From: a virus
Length of the DNA stretch: 32,723 bases
IMG/VR virus record: IMGVR_UViG_3300049216_000607
Span: 1-32,723 of that record
Reading direction: 5' to 3' (one strand)
Shown here: positions 14,654-22,408 of the stretch, one piece after another
Layout: each line of letters opens with the position of its first letter
Numbering within the stretch: the first letter of the stretch is position 1
Notes under the pieces: generated by a model
Seen by the model: only the letters and a program-made list of their open reading frames with translations
Told to the model about the DNA's origin: nothing
Database searches by the model: none
Position numbers and translations under genes: made by a program

Positions 14654-16396
14654 ATGAACGCAAATAACACGATCAACACCACGGTCGATGCATATATCGC
14701 GGGAGTCCTCGACGGCTCCGTCGTGGTAGGTCAATGGATTCGCAAGGCTGTGTTGCGACACCTCAAAGACCTCCAGCGCACGGACATCTACTTTGACGTC
14801 GACGCTGCGAGCTACGTGATCGACTTCATCGAGTCGTTCTGCATCCCCTCGGCTCAGACTGAGCCCATCAAGCTGATGCCATGGCAGCAGTTCGTGATAG
14901 CCGTTTCGTATGGCTGGAAGCGCCTCGACGGGACGCGCCGCTTCCGTCGCGTTTATCTCGAAATCGCAAAGAAAAACGGCAAAACAGGCTTGGCTGCACC
15001 GCTGTCGATCTATCACACGATTGCTGACGGAGAGATATCCGCTCGCGTGTTCGTCGCTGCCACGGCGCTGAAGCAGGCTCGCGAGTGCTTCCATGAAGCA
15101 GTTGCCATGCGGGACAAGCACCCCGAGCTGTCAGCAGTGCTAAACAAATACGGCCAGTCGCCGGTCCTCAGCTTGTACGCCCCCGAAACAAACTCCCGCC
15201 TATCCCCCATGACACGCGGCTCTGACTCGCAAGACGGCGCTGTCGTTTCAGCAGCGATCCTAGACGAGCTTCATAGGTGGAAGTCGACCGACAGCCTCTG
15301 GTCCATCCTGCGCTATGGCGGAGACACACGCAAGCAGCCGATGCTTTTCTGCATCACGACCGCAGGCGCATCCGCTGGAAAGAGCAGCCTGTGCTGGGGT
15401 GAGCACGAGTACATACAGAGAATCCTCGATGGCATCGCTGAAGACGACGAAGTGTGCGGCTTCATCTTCAGCCTGGACCCTAAGGATGACATCAAGGATG
15501 AGCGGAACTGGATCAAGGCGAACCCGTCGCTTGGTGCCATCCTTCCGCTGTCAGCACTGCAGAACCAATACAAAGAAGCCGTGGGAAAGCCGACCGCGAT
15601 GGGCGAATACAAACGCTATCGCCTCAACATCTGGACGGACGAAGTTTCCGACCCCGCCATCGAAATCGAGAGCTGGGATGAATGTTGCATCGTCCCGACC
15701 AGCACGCACCCCGACCCGGTCCAGCTCCGCGCTGAACTCATCGCCTCGCTCGCAGGCCGACCTTGCTTCGGTGGCGTCGATCTCGCACCGAAGATCGACA
15801 CGTCCGCTCTAGTTCTAGTCTTCCCACCCCACGGTGCGGACACGAAGTGGTCGGTCCTCGAATTCTGCTGGTGCCCCGAGGATGACATCGCCACTCGCAG
15901 CAAGCGCGACCGCGTCCCCTACGACATATGGGCGAAAGATGGCTTCATCGTCCCCACGGAAGGCAATCTCACCGACGTTCGCTACATCGCCGAGCAGATC
16001 ACCTCGATCACCAAGCAGTTCGACCTGCGCGAGATCGCGTACGACGCCGCGTGGTCCTCGGAACTGATTCGAATGCTCGGCGAATCAGGCTTCCCCATGC
16101 AGAAGCTTGTCCCGATGAGGCAGACACACGAGTCGATGAACCCCGCCTGCCAGGAGCTGATGCGCAAGATCCTGCGCAAAGAGTTCGCCCACGCCCACAA
16201 CCCGTGTATGCGCTGGCAGATGAGCAACCTCCGCTGGAGCACGCAACGGGGCAGCGGCTTCCTGAAGCCCGCCCGCGACCGCAAGCGGGAAAAGGTTGAT
16301 CTTTCCGCCTCCTTAATTATGGCGCTCGCCCGCGCGACGCACCCCGATAACCAACCCAAACCAAAGAAAACTTTATGGATGGTCACAAGCAAATGA
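14654..16396 (+). CDS. terL: Terminase large subunit (HK97-like)
   Basis: 580-aa packaging ATPase/nuclease. The ATPase domain has MPWQQFVIAVSYGW, Walker A EIAKKNGKTG (103-112), FVAATALKQA and Walker B AILDELH (201-207) with the coupling segment ITTAGAS. The nuclease domain begins at about 372 with the acidic FGGVDLAPKID and continues through REIAYDAAW and DLSASLIMALARA. Full length compared with about 500-600 for the family. It binds the portal and drives DNA into the prohead. TTAGGT precedes ATG 14654. Its stop overlaps the HTH gene start (ATGA at 16393). No frameshift or missing catalytic residue was seen. Confidence 0.92.
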   Translation: MNANNTINTTVDAYIAGVLDGSVVVGQWIRKAVLRHLKDLQRTDIYFDVDAASYVIDFIESFCIPSAQTEPIKLMPWQQFVIAVSYGWKRLDGTRRFRRVYLEIAKKNGKTGLAAPLSIYHTIADGEISARVFVAATALKQARECFHEAVAMRDKHPELSAVLNKYGQSPVLSLYAPETNSRLSPMTRGSDSQDGAVVSAAILDELHRWKSTDSLWSILRYGGDTRKQPMLFCITTAGASAGKSSLCWGEHEYIQRILDGIAEDDEVCGFIFSLDPKDDIKDERNWIKANPSLGAILPLSALQNQYKEAVGKPTAMGEYKRYRLNIWTDEVSDPAIEIESWDECCIVPTSTHPDPVQLRAELIASLAGRPCFGGVDLAPKIDTSALVLVFPPHGADTKWSVLEFCWCPEDDIATRSKRDRVPYDIWAKDGFIVPTEGNLTDVRYIAEQITSITKQFDLREIAYDAAWSSELIRMLGESGFPMQKLVPMRQTHESMNPACQELMRKILRKEFAHAHNPCMRWQMSNLRWSTQRGSGFLKPARDRKREKVDLSASLIMALARATHPDNQPKPKKTLWMVTSK

Positions 16397-16746
16397 ACGA
16401 GACACGTGGACGCAGACGCAAAGTAAGTCACGAATTTATCGTGGCTTTCGCAAAGAACAACCCTTCGATGTTGCAGCGCGATATCGCTCTGCACTTCAAA
16501 CTCACACAATCGCGTATATCCAAGATCCTCCGCGACGCTGGCATCACTGGCCTCAAGCGCGGTCGACCACCCGTAGTCAAGGCGGGGCAGGACGAGGTAG
16601 AGGCTCACTGGGAGCGAGTTCTGCACTCGTATGGGCTCGGTGTTGATCGTGGGCTCCGGCTCGGCAGCCATCGAATTGTGTACGGCTACGACCCTCGGCT
16701 CGAAACAGAGCAAGACGACAGCGCTACGCGTGTAGCAGCTAACTAA
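16393..16746 (+). CDS. Helix-turn-helix protein between terminase and portal
   Basis: 117-aa protein: a basic N-terminus (RGRRRKVSHEF), then a helix-turn-helix of the homeodomain/resolvase-like type (NPSMLQRDIALHFKLTQSRI, then KILRDAGI), a second basic stretch LKRGRPP, and an unrecognised C-terminal half. It overlaps terL by an ATGA; an in-frame ATG at 16375 would add six residues. Neither start has a clear ribosome site. It is not a normal member of the head module. It might regulate late genes, assist packaging as a DNA-binding partner, or be a passenger gene. Confidence 0.65.
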   Translation: MNETRGRRRKVSHEFIVAFAKNNPSMLQRDIALHFKLTQSRISKILRDAGITGLKRGRPPVVKAGQDEVEAHWERVLHSYGLGVDRGLRLGSHRIVYGYDPRLETEQDDSATRVAAN

Positions 16747-16764
16747 CCCCTTGATGAGGGTTAG
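16743..16764 (+). promoter_or_regulatory. Hairpin covering the portal ribosome site
   Basis: CTAACCC (16743-16749) and GGGTTAG (16758-16764) form a 7-bp stem with an eight-base loop; the 3' arm includes the GAGGG ribosome site and ends one base before the portal ATG at 16765. The 5' arm overlaps the stop codon of the preceding gene, so ribosomes finishing that gene would melt it, a classic coupling device. Confidence 0.55.
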
Positions 16765-18390
16765 ATGAGTTTCTTCGCACGACTGAAATCAGGCTTTCGC
16801 AACAGCGCAACCAGCACGCTCGCAGCCCCATCCGCCGATCTAGTTCATGCCCTGGTGGGGCTGCCGGGCGCGGCTGGCAAGCCTGTGACGCGGGAGACTG
16901 CCTTGCGCGTCGCCGCGTTCCTGTCCGCTGTGAAGATGCTCGCGAACGACATCGCTAAGATGCCTCTTGTTCTTCGCGAAACGGCGATGATCGGTGGACG
17001 CCAACGCACATCCCCCGCGCTCGACAACCCTCTCTACTCGCTGCTGCTGCACTGCCCCAATCAGTGGCAGACGAGTTATCAGATGCGGTGGTTCCTCGCT
17101 TCGCAGTTGATCATGAACTGCAACTGCTACTGCCAGAAGATCACGGACCAAACTGGTGCAATTCAGGCGCTCATCCCGTTGAACGCGTGGAACATGACCC
17201 CGCACTGGGACCGCTCGACGAACCCTCCGTCGCTCAAGTATCGCTACGCCAGCGGCGGCGGGACCACTGAGTTCACACAAGATCAGATTTGGCACGTGTC
17301 AGTGAATAACCTTGAAGGCTTTGGTCTCGAAGGCTCATCCATCATCCTCTTGGCGAAAGAGTGCCTGTCGGTGCTCATGGCAGCAGAGGAGACGGCTGGT
17401 CGCAACTTCGCGAATGGCCTTGGGATGGGCGGATTCATCTCGTTTCCGAACGATGTTGAGATCACGGAGACAGAAGGTCAGACGATCGTCGACCAGCTCA
17501 AGCGCGATTTCACAGGCTCCGCCAACGCGGGGAAGTTCTCGATCATCCCCCGAGGCGGTAAGTGGGAGAAGATGAGCTTTAACGCTCAGGAGTCGCAGCT
17601 ACTCGAATCGCGCAAGTGGAACGAGCAAGAGGTCGTTCGGCTGCTTGGCGGTGCGCCTTTGTTGACCAAGCTAGGGATGGGTGAGCAAAACAGCACGTAT
17701 GCAGCCAGTTCCGCATTTTTGGACGAGTACTTTTCGACCTCATTGCTGCCGTTCACGACCGCGATCGAACAGAGCATCACCCGCGATCTCATCCCCAGGA
17801 AACACTGGGCGACGCTATATGCAAGGCACTCCGCCGACATTATCCTTCGCGGATCACCGAAGGAACGTGCGGAGACGAACGCGGCGCTCATCCTGTCATG
17901 GCAGTTGACGCCCAACGAAGCACGATTGCTCGAAGATCGCGACACCATCGAGGGTGGCGACTTCCTTTGTGGACCCGCGAACGGAGCGATCTATGACCCC
18001 GTGAACGGTGAGTTCTTTATCCCGGGGCAGAAGCCCCCTACCTCCGCCGACCCCGACGACGCGAATGAGCTGACCACCGCGCCTGACGCTCCCGAGCCTG
18101 ACGAAGCGGGCGACGACGATGGAAACACTGATCCACCTGCGTCGAATAAGCCATCGGTGAAGCCCGGGAAGGCAGCGAAGCGACTCAACGCACTCGCGAC
18201 CTCGATGGCGGAGCGAGTCATTCGCAAGGAACAGAAGACCGCCCCTGACGCGAAGTTCGTTGCTGAGGTGCTGAACGTCGACACCTCGGCAGCAGAGAAA
18301 TACGTCGCCACACGCGGCGACATGACTGAAGACCAAGCTCGCGCCGCGCTGATCGCGCTGGCAACCGGAGATGACCCTACTTATGAGTAA
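16765..18390 (+). CDS. Phage portal protein (HK97 family)
   Basis: 541-aa portal protein, forming the dodecameric DNA entry ring. The N-terminal half holds TRETALRVAAFLSAVKMLAN and LYSLLLHCPNQWQTSYQMRW; the central part WHVSVNNLEGFGLEGSSII and MSFNAQESQLLESRKWNEQE, then VVRLLGGAPLL, is typical of HK97-type portals. The C-terminal ~120 residues are Pro/Asp-rich and disordered, then a helical region. Full length and free of breaks. It overlaps the protease gene by eight bases. The start is set by GAGGG upstream and the hairpin at 16743-16764. Confidence 0.9.
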   Translation: MSFFARLKSGFRNSATSTLAAPSADLVHALVGLPGAAGKPVTRETALRVAAFLSAVKMLANDIAKMPLVLRETAMIGGRQRTSPALDNPLYSLLLHCPNQWQTSYQMRWFLASQLIMNCNCYCQKITDQTGAIQALIPLNAWNMTPHWDRSTNPPSLKYRYASGGGTTEFTQDQIWHVSVNNLEGFGLEGSSIILLAKECLSVLMAAEETAGRNFANGLGMGGFISFPNDVEITETEGQTIVDQLKRDFTGSANAGKFSIIPRGGKWEKMSFNAQESQLLESRKWNEQEVVRLLGGAPLLTKLGMGEQNSTYAASSAFLDEYFSTSLLPFTTAIEQSITRDLIPRKHWATLYARHSADIILRGSPKERAETNAALILSWQLTPNEARLLEDRDTIEGGDFLCGPANGAIYDPVNGEFFIPGQKPPTSADPDDANELTTAPDAPEPDEAGDDDGNTDPPASNKPSVKPGKAAKRLNALATSMAERVIRKEQKTAPDAKFVAEVLNVDTSAAEKYVATRGDMTEDQARAALIALATGDDPTYE

Positions 18391-19090
18391 GCAAACGAAC
18401 CGATTCTTTAACGTCACCAACGCCGCAGGCGCACTGACCCTGGACATGTACGACACCATCGGGGCCGACTACTACGGCGGCGGTATCACGGAAAGCATGG
18501 TGTCAAACGCGCTGAAGTCCTCGGACGCTAAGAGCGTCACCCTGAATATCAACTCCCCCGGCGGCGACGCCTTCGCGGGCGTGGCCATTCGAAACGTCCT
18601 CGCTCAGAGCAACAAGACCGTGAAGGTGAACGTCGTAGGGCTGGCTGCATCAGCTGCCTCGATCATCGCCATGGCTGGATCCAGCATTGTCATGAATGCG
18701 GGCAGTGTGATGATGATCCACCCTGCGCAGTCCATCGGCGTGGGTGACGCAGCTGACATGCGGAAGCTGGCTGACACCCTGGATACCGTGACGGAAAGCA
18801 TCGCCGATGTGTACGTCGCAAAGACAGGCCTCGACAAGCAAACTGTGCTCGACATGATGAACGCTGAGACATGGATGACTTCAGACGAAGCTGTCGCGAA
18901 GGGCTTCGCAACGCAGGTCTCGAAGGAGAAGGCAGCCATCGCGAATTCATACGATTTGTCTAACTTCCGCAACGCGCCGTCCACGCTCATAGCGCAGGTT
19001 GAAGAGCCCGCTGCCGAACCCGCCACCGAGAAGGCCTTCGACGCTACCAACCTTTACCGCCTTCAACTCGAAATCAACAAGCGGAAGTAG
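18383..19090 (+). CDS. ClpP-like prohead protease
   Basis: 235-aa serine protease of the ClpP/S49-like phage type. Motifs: LNINSPGGDAFAG (54-66, oxyanion loop), nucleophile Ser90 in GLAASAAS, and His113 in MMIHPAQS; an Asp follows in the helix before VYVAKTG. These proteases cleave the capsid delta domain and can also act as scaffold-associated maturation enzymes. ATG 18383, inside the end of the portal gene, has GGAG 12 bases upstream; another in-frame ATG at 18371 directly abuts that GGAG and is less likely. Unusually, the next gene is a connector rather than the capsid protein. Confidence 0.88.
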   Translation: MSKQTNRFFNVTNAAGALTLDMYDTIGADYYGGGITESMVSNALKSSDAKSVTLNINSPGGDAFAGVAIRNVLAQSNKTVKVNVVGLAASAASIIAMAGSSIVMNAGSVMMIHPAQSIGVGDAADMRKLADTLDTVTESIADVYVAKTGLDKQTVLDMMNAETWMTSDEAVAKGFATQVSKEKAAIANSYDLSNFRNAPSTLIAQVEEPAAEPATEKAFDATNLYRLQLEINKRK

Positions 19091-19096
19091 GGACGC

Positions 19097-19777
19097 ATGT
19101 ACGAGAAGATCCTAACCCCGCGCACTCAGCCGGTCGTCACGCCCGAACGCCTATCCACGTTCGGGCGCTTCGACCTGCCTGACCCATCAAGCGATGAGTA
19201 TGCGCTGATGGAGCTTTTCATCGAGGCGGCAACAGACGAGTGCGAAACAACCGCCGCTCAGGCCTGTCTCAATGAACAGGTGCTACTCACGTTCGACTCG
19301 TTCCCAGGGCAGCAAGATCCACGCACCGAGTACATCGACCTCAGCTATGCAAGCACCTTTTGGTGGTGGCATGGTCATCGCAACCACGACAGCATCGAGC
19401 TGGTTCGTCGCCCCGTCCTTGTGCCATCGTCTTCGCCGCTCACTGACGAGGTGACGGTCACATACAACGCCCCCGACGGCACCACCCAAACCCTCAACCC
19501 GGCCTCGTACACAGTCTTCGCTGACAAGATCACGCTGAACGTTGGTTATCACTGGCCTCCGACCGATCGTCGCCAGGACTGCGTGCAGGTAACTTACTGG
19601 GCTGGCCACGGCGATGACCCAACCGGTGTTCCCGCCCGCCTGCAGCTCGCCGTGCTCTACCTCGCCAACCACTTCGCGCAGGTCCGCCAGGTCGTGAGCG
19701 TCGAGCCCACCAGTGAGGTTGGGATGACGTTGTGCCGGATGCTCGGCAGCTACCGCTCGATGAGGATACCCACGTAA
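19097..19777 (+). CDS. Head-tail connector (gp6/phiE125 gp8-like)
   Basis: 226-aa protein with a helical N-terminal part (ALMELFIEAATDECETTAAQ), a beta-rich middle (LVRRPVLVPSS, then TYNAPDGTTQTLNPASYTVF) and a C-terminal YWAGHG with VPARLQLAVLYLANHF. This matches the connector family that docks below the portal in HK97-like phages and gene transfer agents (TIGR02215-like pattern). It begins six bases after the protease and ends with a TAATG overlap with the next gene. Confidence 0.78.
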   Translation: MYEKILTPRTQPVVTPERLSTFGRFDLPDPSSDEYALMELFIEAATDECETTAAQACLNEQVLLTFDSFPGQQDPRTEYIDLSYASTFWWWHGHRNHDSIELVRRPVLVPSSSPLTDEVTVTYNAPDGTTQTLNPASYTVFADKITLNVGYHWPPTDRRQDCVQVTYWAGHGDDPTGVPARLQLAVLYLANHFAQVRQVVSVEPTSEVGMTLCRMLGSYRSMRIPT

Positions 19778-20151
19778 TGAAGCTCCCAAAGACACCTTCA
19801 GGCGTTCGTTACGCGGGCTCGACCGACTACAACACGCAGATCACGATCGTTCAGCCCGGCGCGGGTAATGCGCTCGACGGCACGCCGCTGCCAGAAACCA
19901 CGGTCGCATCGACATGGGCGAACGTAGCAGAATGGCGCGGTAAGGAAGCTGACAAACAGCAGACTATCCAGGCAGTCAGCAGCTACAAGATCATCATCCG
20001 CTACCCGAAAACATACAGCCTCGACACAGGGATGAACATCCTCGTACGCGGGCAGCGCCACAATATCGACTCGTTTTCAGACCCCGACGGCCAGCGTGTT
20101 CAGCTAACTATTTGGACGTGGGTCGGCGATGATGCGGTGGTGAACTCATGA
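19777..20151 (+). CDS. Head-tail joining protein (head closure)
   Basis: 124-aa small beta-rich protein with the SPP1 gp16/Phage_H_T_join pattern: DYNTQITIVQPG at the start, STWANVAEWRGKEADKQQ in the middle, SSYKIIIRYPK, and a C-terminal NIDSFSDPDGQRVQLTIW. It closes the connector after packaging and joins the tail. It starts in a TAATG overlap (19775-19779) and ends in an ATGA overlap with the tail terminator gene. Confidence 0.8.
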   Translation: MKLPKTPSGVRYAGSTDYNTQITIVQPGAGNALDGTPLPETTVASTWANVAEWRGKEADKQQTIQAVSSYKIIIRYPKTYSLDTGMNILVRGQRHNIDSFSDPDGQRVQLTIWTWVGDDAVVNS

Positions 20152-20570
20152 TAGAGCAAGGCCTCTTTCAACTGATCACATCTAACGCGGACGTGAAGGC
20201 CGCCGTCGGAGTCGACAAAAACGGCACGACGAAAGCGTATTGGGTTCTCGCCCCTCAAGGCGCGGCAATCCCGTCCCTCGTCCTTTCCCGCGTGGCCACC
20301 TCCGACACGTATGCGATGGCTGGCTCGATCAACTTCCGCAACGCGTTGTTTCAGGTCGTGAGTTACGCCTCGGACTACTACACCTCGCGCAACATAGCCA
20401 AGCTTGTCCGCAACGCGGTCGAAGACTTCACAGGTGCTCTCCCGGATGCGGATGCGACTGTTGTGTCCTCCATCATCGTCGAGAAAGATTGGGACATGAA
20501 TTACGAAGAAGGTAGCAAAGGTTTTATCTACGGTGCCTATCTCCAGTTCCGGGTCTGGTATCGCGACTAA
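20148..20570 (+). CDS. Tail completion/terminator protein (DUF3168)
   Basis: 140-aa protein with the DUF3168 pattern: an N-terminal helix (GLFQLITSNADVKAAV), PSLVLSRVATSD, FQVVSYASDYYTSRNIAKLV, and a C-terminal strand YGAYLQFRVWYRD. The family (lambda gpU-like) caps the tail tube. Start ATG overlaps the preceding stop (ATGA). It is followed by a gene-free 180 bp before the gp10-like frame; here it precedes gp10, whereas in HK97-like phages gp10 usually comes first. Confidence 0.78.
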   Translation: MIEQGLFQLITSNADVKAAVGVDKNGTTKAYWVLAPQGAAIPSLVLSRVATSDTYAMAGSINFRNALFQVVSYASDYYTSRNIAKLVRNAVEDFTGALPDADATVVSSIIVEKDWDMNYEEGSKGFIYGAYLQFRVWYRD

Positions 20571-20757
20571 TTTGAGTTATGCAACCCCTACGTAGTTGGC
20601 AAGGCGAACACTGCAAGACGAAGACAGGTAAGACGACGACAGCTAATTCATGTGACCGCCCTGGTCATTTTCGCCCCATCATCCCGATGGGTGCATCTGT
20701 CCCCTTACATCTTGTCCGCGCTTCAGTGTTCGCCCCCCAACGACGAGGGCTTGAACC

Positions 20758-21165
20758 ATCAGCGATGCAGTCAAAATCGAAGGACTAAACGACCTCTCCA
20801 CTCTGCTGACGGAGCTGACGCCGCGTGCTGCCAAGCGCTATCTCTCCCGCGTGGCTGAACCCGCCGCGCAGGTTGTGCTCGATGCGATGGCTGAGACAGT
20901 CCCAGTCGGCGTTGGCATCCTTGAAGAACAGCTCGGCTGGCAGAAGAAATGGGGTAGCGATGGCGACCAGACCACCATGGACATCGCCATCGGTCCTCTG
21001 AAACCCGCCTTCTGGGGATCATTTCAGGAGTTCGGAACAGCCACGCAACCCGCCAGACACTGGTTCGGGAATGCCTGGGAGAGCTGTCGCGATGAATGTC
21101 TGAACGTGTTCGCCACCGAAGCCATCGGCCTTCTACAAGATCTTGAAAACAGGAAGGGCGACTAA
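20758..21165 (+). CDS. HK97 gp10-like tail component, start unclear
   Basis: The homologous-looking frame opens at 20755 after a TGA: SDAVKIEGLNDLSTLLTEL matches the usual gp10 N-terminus, followed by PRAAKRYLSRVAEPAAQVVL, WGSFQEFGTATQPARHWFGN and a helical end. Between 20755 and 20851 there is no ATG, GTG or TTG in frame. GAGGG at about 20745-20749 lies eight bases before ATC at 20758, so a rare ATC start is possible; otherwise GTG 20851 gives a 104-aa protein lacking about 32 conserved residues. A lost start codon is a third option. The frame ends in TAATG with the glycosyltransferase gene. Confidence 0.6.
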   Translation: MSDAVKIEGLNDLSTLLTELTPRAAKRYLSRVAEPAAQVVLDAMAETVPVGVGILEEQLGWQKKWGSDGDQTTMDIAIGPLKPAFWGSFQEFGTATQPARHWFGNAWESCRDECLNVFATEAIGLLQDLENRKGD

Positions 21166-21926
21166 TGACAACCCTTCCAAAAGTCAGCGGCATCATGCCC
21201 GTCGGCTGTGGCGACCGTTATTTCATCGTCGCTGCCAACGCGTTCCTCTCCCAGCGCTACGAAGGTGAGCTTGAGCTAGTCATCGTCGACAACAGCGATG
21301 AGTCTATCGAGTCATTGCTGCCCGTCGACGACCGCATCGTTTATCACCGCTGCGCCCGCATGGCCGTTGGCGCTCTTCGCAACCTTGGAACCTCGCTGTC
21401 GACGGGCGATGTCTGTGTCTCCATAGACGAAGACGATTGGTCTCATCCTGATCGCATCGCCACGCAAGTGCAGCGTCTGATTGACACCGGCAAGGCTGTC
21501 ACAGGCTTCCACTCGATCTTCTACTACGACACCCACAACGACAGCACTTTCAAGTACTGGTACGAGCCCGCCGGGCGCAACCATCCTCCATATGCGTGTG
21601 GCTCTTCGCAAATGTATACGCGGGCGTGGTGGACGAAGCATAAGTTCCCCGAGACAGGCGTCGAGGATTACCCCTTCTCCCGCAACGCGCTCAATCACAA
21701 CCAGCTCGACTCCATCGACGCTGCGCACCTCTTCGTCGCCCGCGCTCACAGCGATTCCACCTGCTACCCGAAGCAACTCGGCGTTCACCGACAGTTCCCA
21801 GCCGTGCCCCGTGCTGCACTGCCCGCCGAATTCTTCACCGCCATCAACCCGATCACCGTAAAGCCCGCCGCCAAGCAGAAGGCCAAGCGCAATCAAAAAA
21901 CTTCAAACGCACCCACCCAGGAGTAA
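21165..21926 (+). CDS. GT2-family glycosyltransferase inside the tail operon
   Basis: 253-aa GT-A fold glycosyltransferase of family 2: nucleotide-binding start KVSGIMPVGCG, then ELELVIVDNSDES (35-47), GALRNLGTSLSTGDVCVSID with the DXD-type DEDD at about 88-91, and WSHPDRIATQV. The C-terminal part has FSRNALNHN and a Lys-rich tail. No signal peptide or membrane span, so it should be cytosolic and act on soluble acceptors, possibly a virion protein (tail tube, capsid) or a phage-modified surface molecule. AGGAAGGG lies just upstream; starts by TAATG overlap. Its place between the gp10-like and tail tube genes is not part of the standard tail cassette. Acceptor unknown. Confidence 0.82.
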   Translation: MTTLPKVSGIMPVGCGDRYFIVAANAFLSQRYEGELELVIVDNSDESIESLLPVDDRIVYHRCARMAVGALRNLGTSLSTGDVCVSIDEDDWSHPDRIATQVQRLIDTGKAVTGFHSIFYYDTHNDSTFKYWYEPAGRNHPPYACGSSQMYTRAWWTKHKFPETGVEDYPFSRNALNHNQLDSIDAAHLFVARAHSDSTCYPKQLGVHRQFPAVPRAALPAEFFTAINPITVKPAAKQKAKRNQKTSNAPTQE

Positions 21927-21932
21927 CACCCC

Positions 21933-22352
21933 ATGACCCCCACGCCCATCGTTGGAACTAACGACAGCTTTGAGTTCGCCTCCGTCGCCAGTCCAGCCGC
22001 CTTCACGACCCTCGCGGGAACCGATTCGTTCGCCTTCAATGGCGATAAGGTCGCAACTGAAAAGACGACCATGCAGGCGACCCCGAACGGCGTCGACACT
22101 TTCATCAGCTCGACCCAGGACCCCGGCTCGCTCGACGTGAAGGCGTTCTTCTTGCCCGGCGATACGACGCAGATCGAACTGGAAGCTATCCGCTTGTCCG
22201 GCGCTGCCGTACCGATGAAGGCCCTGTACGGCAGCTCTAACTCAATCTCCTTCACGGGGATCGTAGAGTCCATGACCCCGTCGTTTCCGCTGGATAAGCC
22301 CGCTCGCCTCGATATCAAAATTAAGATCAGCGGTCCGAAGCTCTATGCCTAA
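21933..22352 (+). CDS. Major tail tube protein
   Basis: 139-aa beta-rich protein with the lambda gpV/HK97 tube pattern: an N-terminal beta segment, TQDPGSLDVKAFFLPGDTTQ, IELEAIRLSGAAVPMKALY, and SISFTGIVESMTPSFPLDK near the C-terminus. It polymerises into rings around the tape measure. AGGAG lies ten bases before ATG 21933. It is the likely most-expressed tail protein; a strong hairpin follows, after which chaperones are encoded, a common way to lower chaperone expression. Confidence 0.82.
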   Translation: MTPTPIVGTNDSFEFASVASPAAFTTLAGTDSFAFNGDKVATEKTTMQATPNGVDTFISSTQDPGSLDVKAFFLPGDTTQIELEAIRLSGAAVPMKALYGSSNSISFTGIVESMTPSFPLDKPARLDIKIKISGPKLYA

Positions 22353-22359
22353 AACACTT

Positions 22360-22390
22360 GCGGGCGGGGATGCAGCTTGTCCCCGCCCGC
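22360..22390 (+). terminator. Strong GC stem after the tail tube gene
   Basis: 11-bp perfect stem GCGGGCGGGGA (22360-22370) and TCCCCGCCCGC (22380-22390), nine-base loop. No T-tract follows, so it is probably an attenuator or mRNA-stabilising stem, not a full terminator, allowing high tube and low chaperone expression. Confidence 0.6.
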
Positions 22391-22408
22391 CACACTTCAA
22401 GGACAGTC

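Noticed and set aside
14648-15121. Long antisense frame over terL
   Set aside because: Shadow of a GC-rich gene; no ribosome site or domain sense, and the plus-strand frame is clearly TerL.
20579-20788. 69-codon frame between the tail completion and gp10-like genes
   Set aside because: No ribosome site, composition unlike its neighbours, and it overlaps the gp10-like coding start in another frame.
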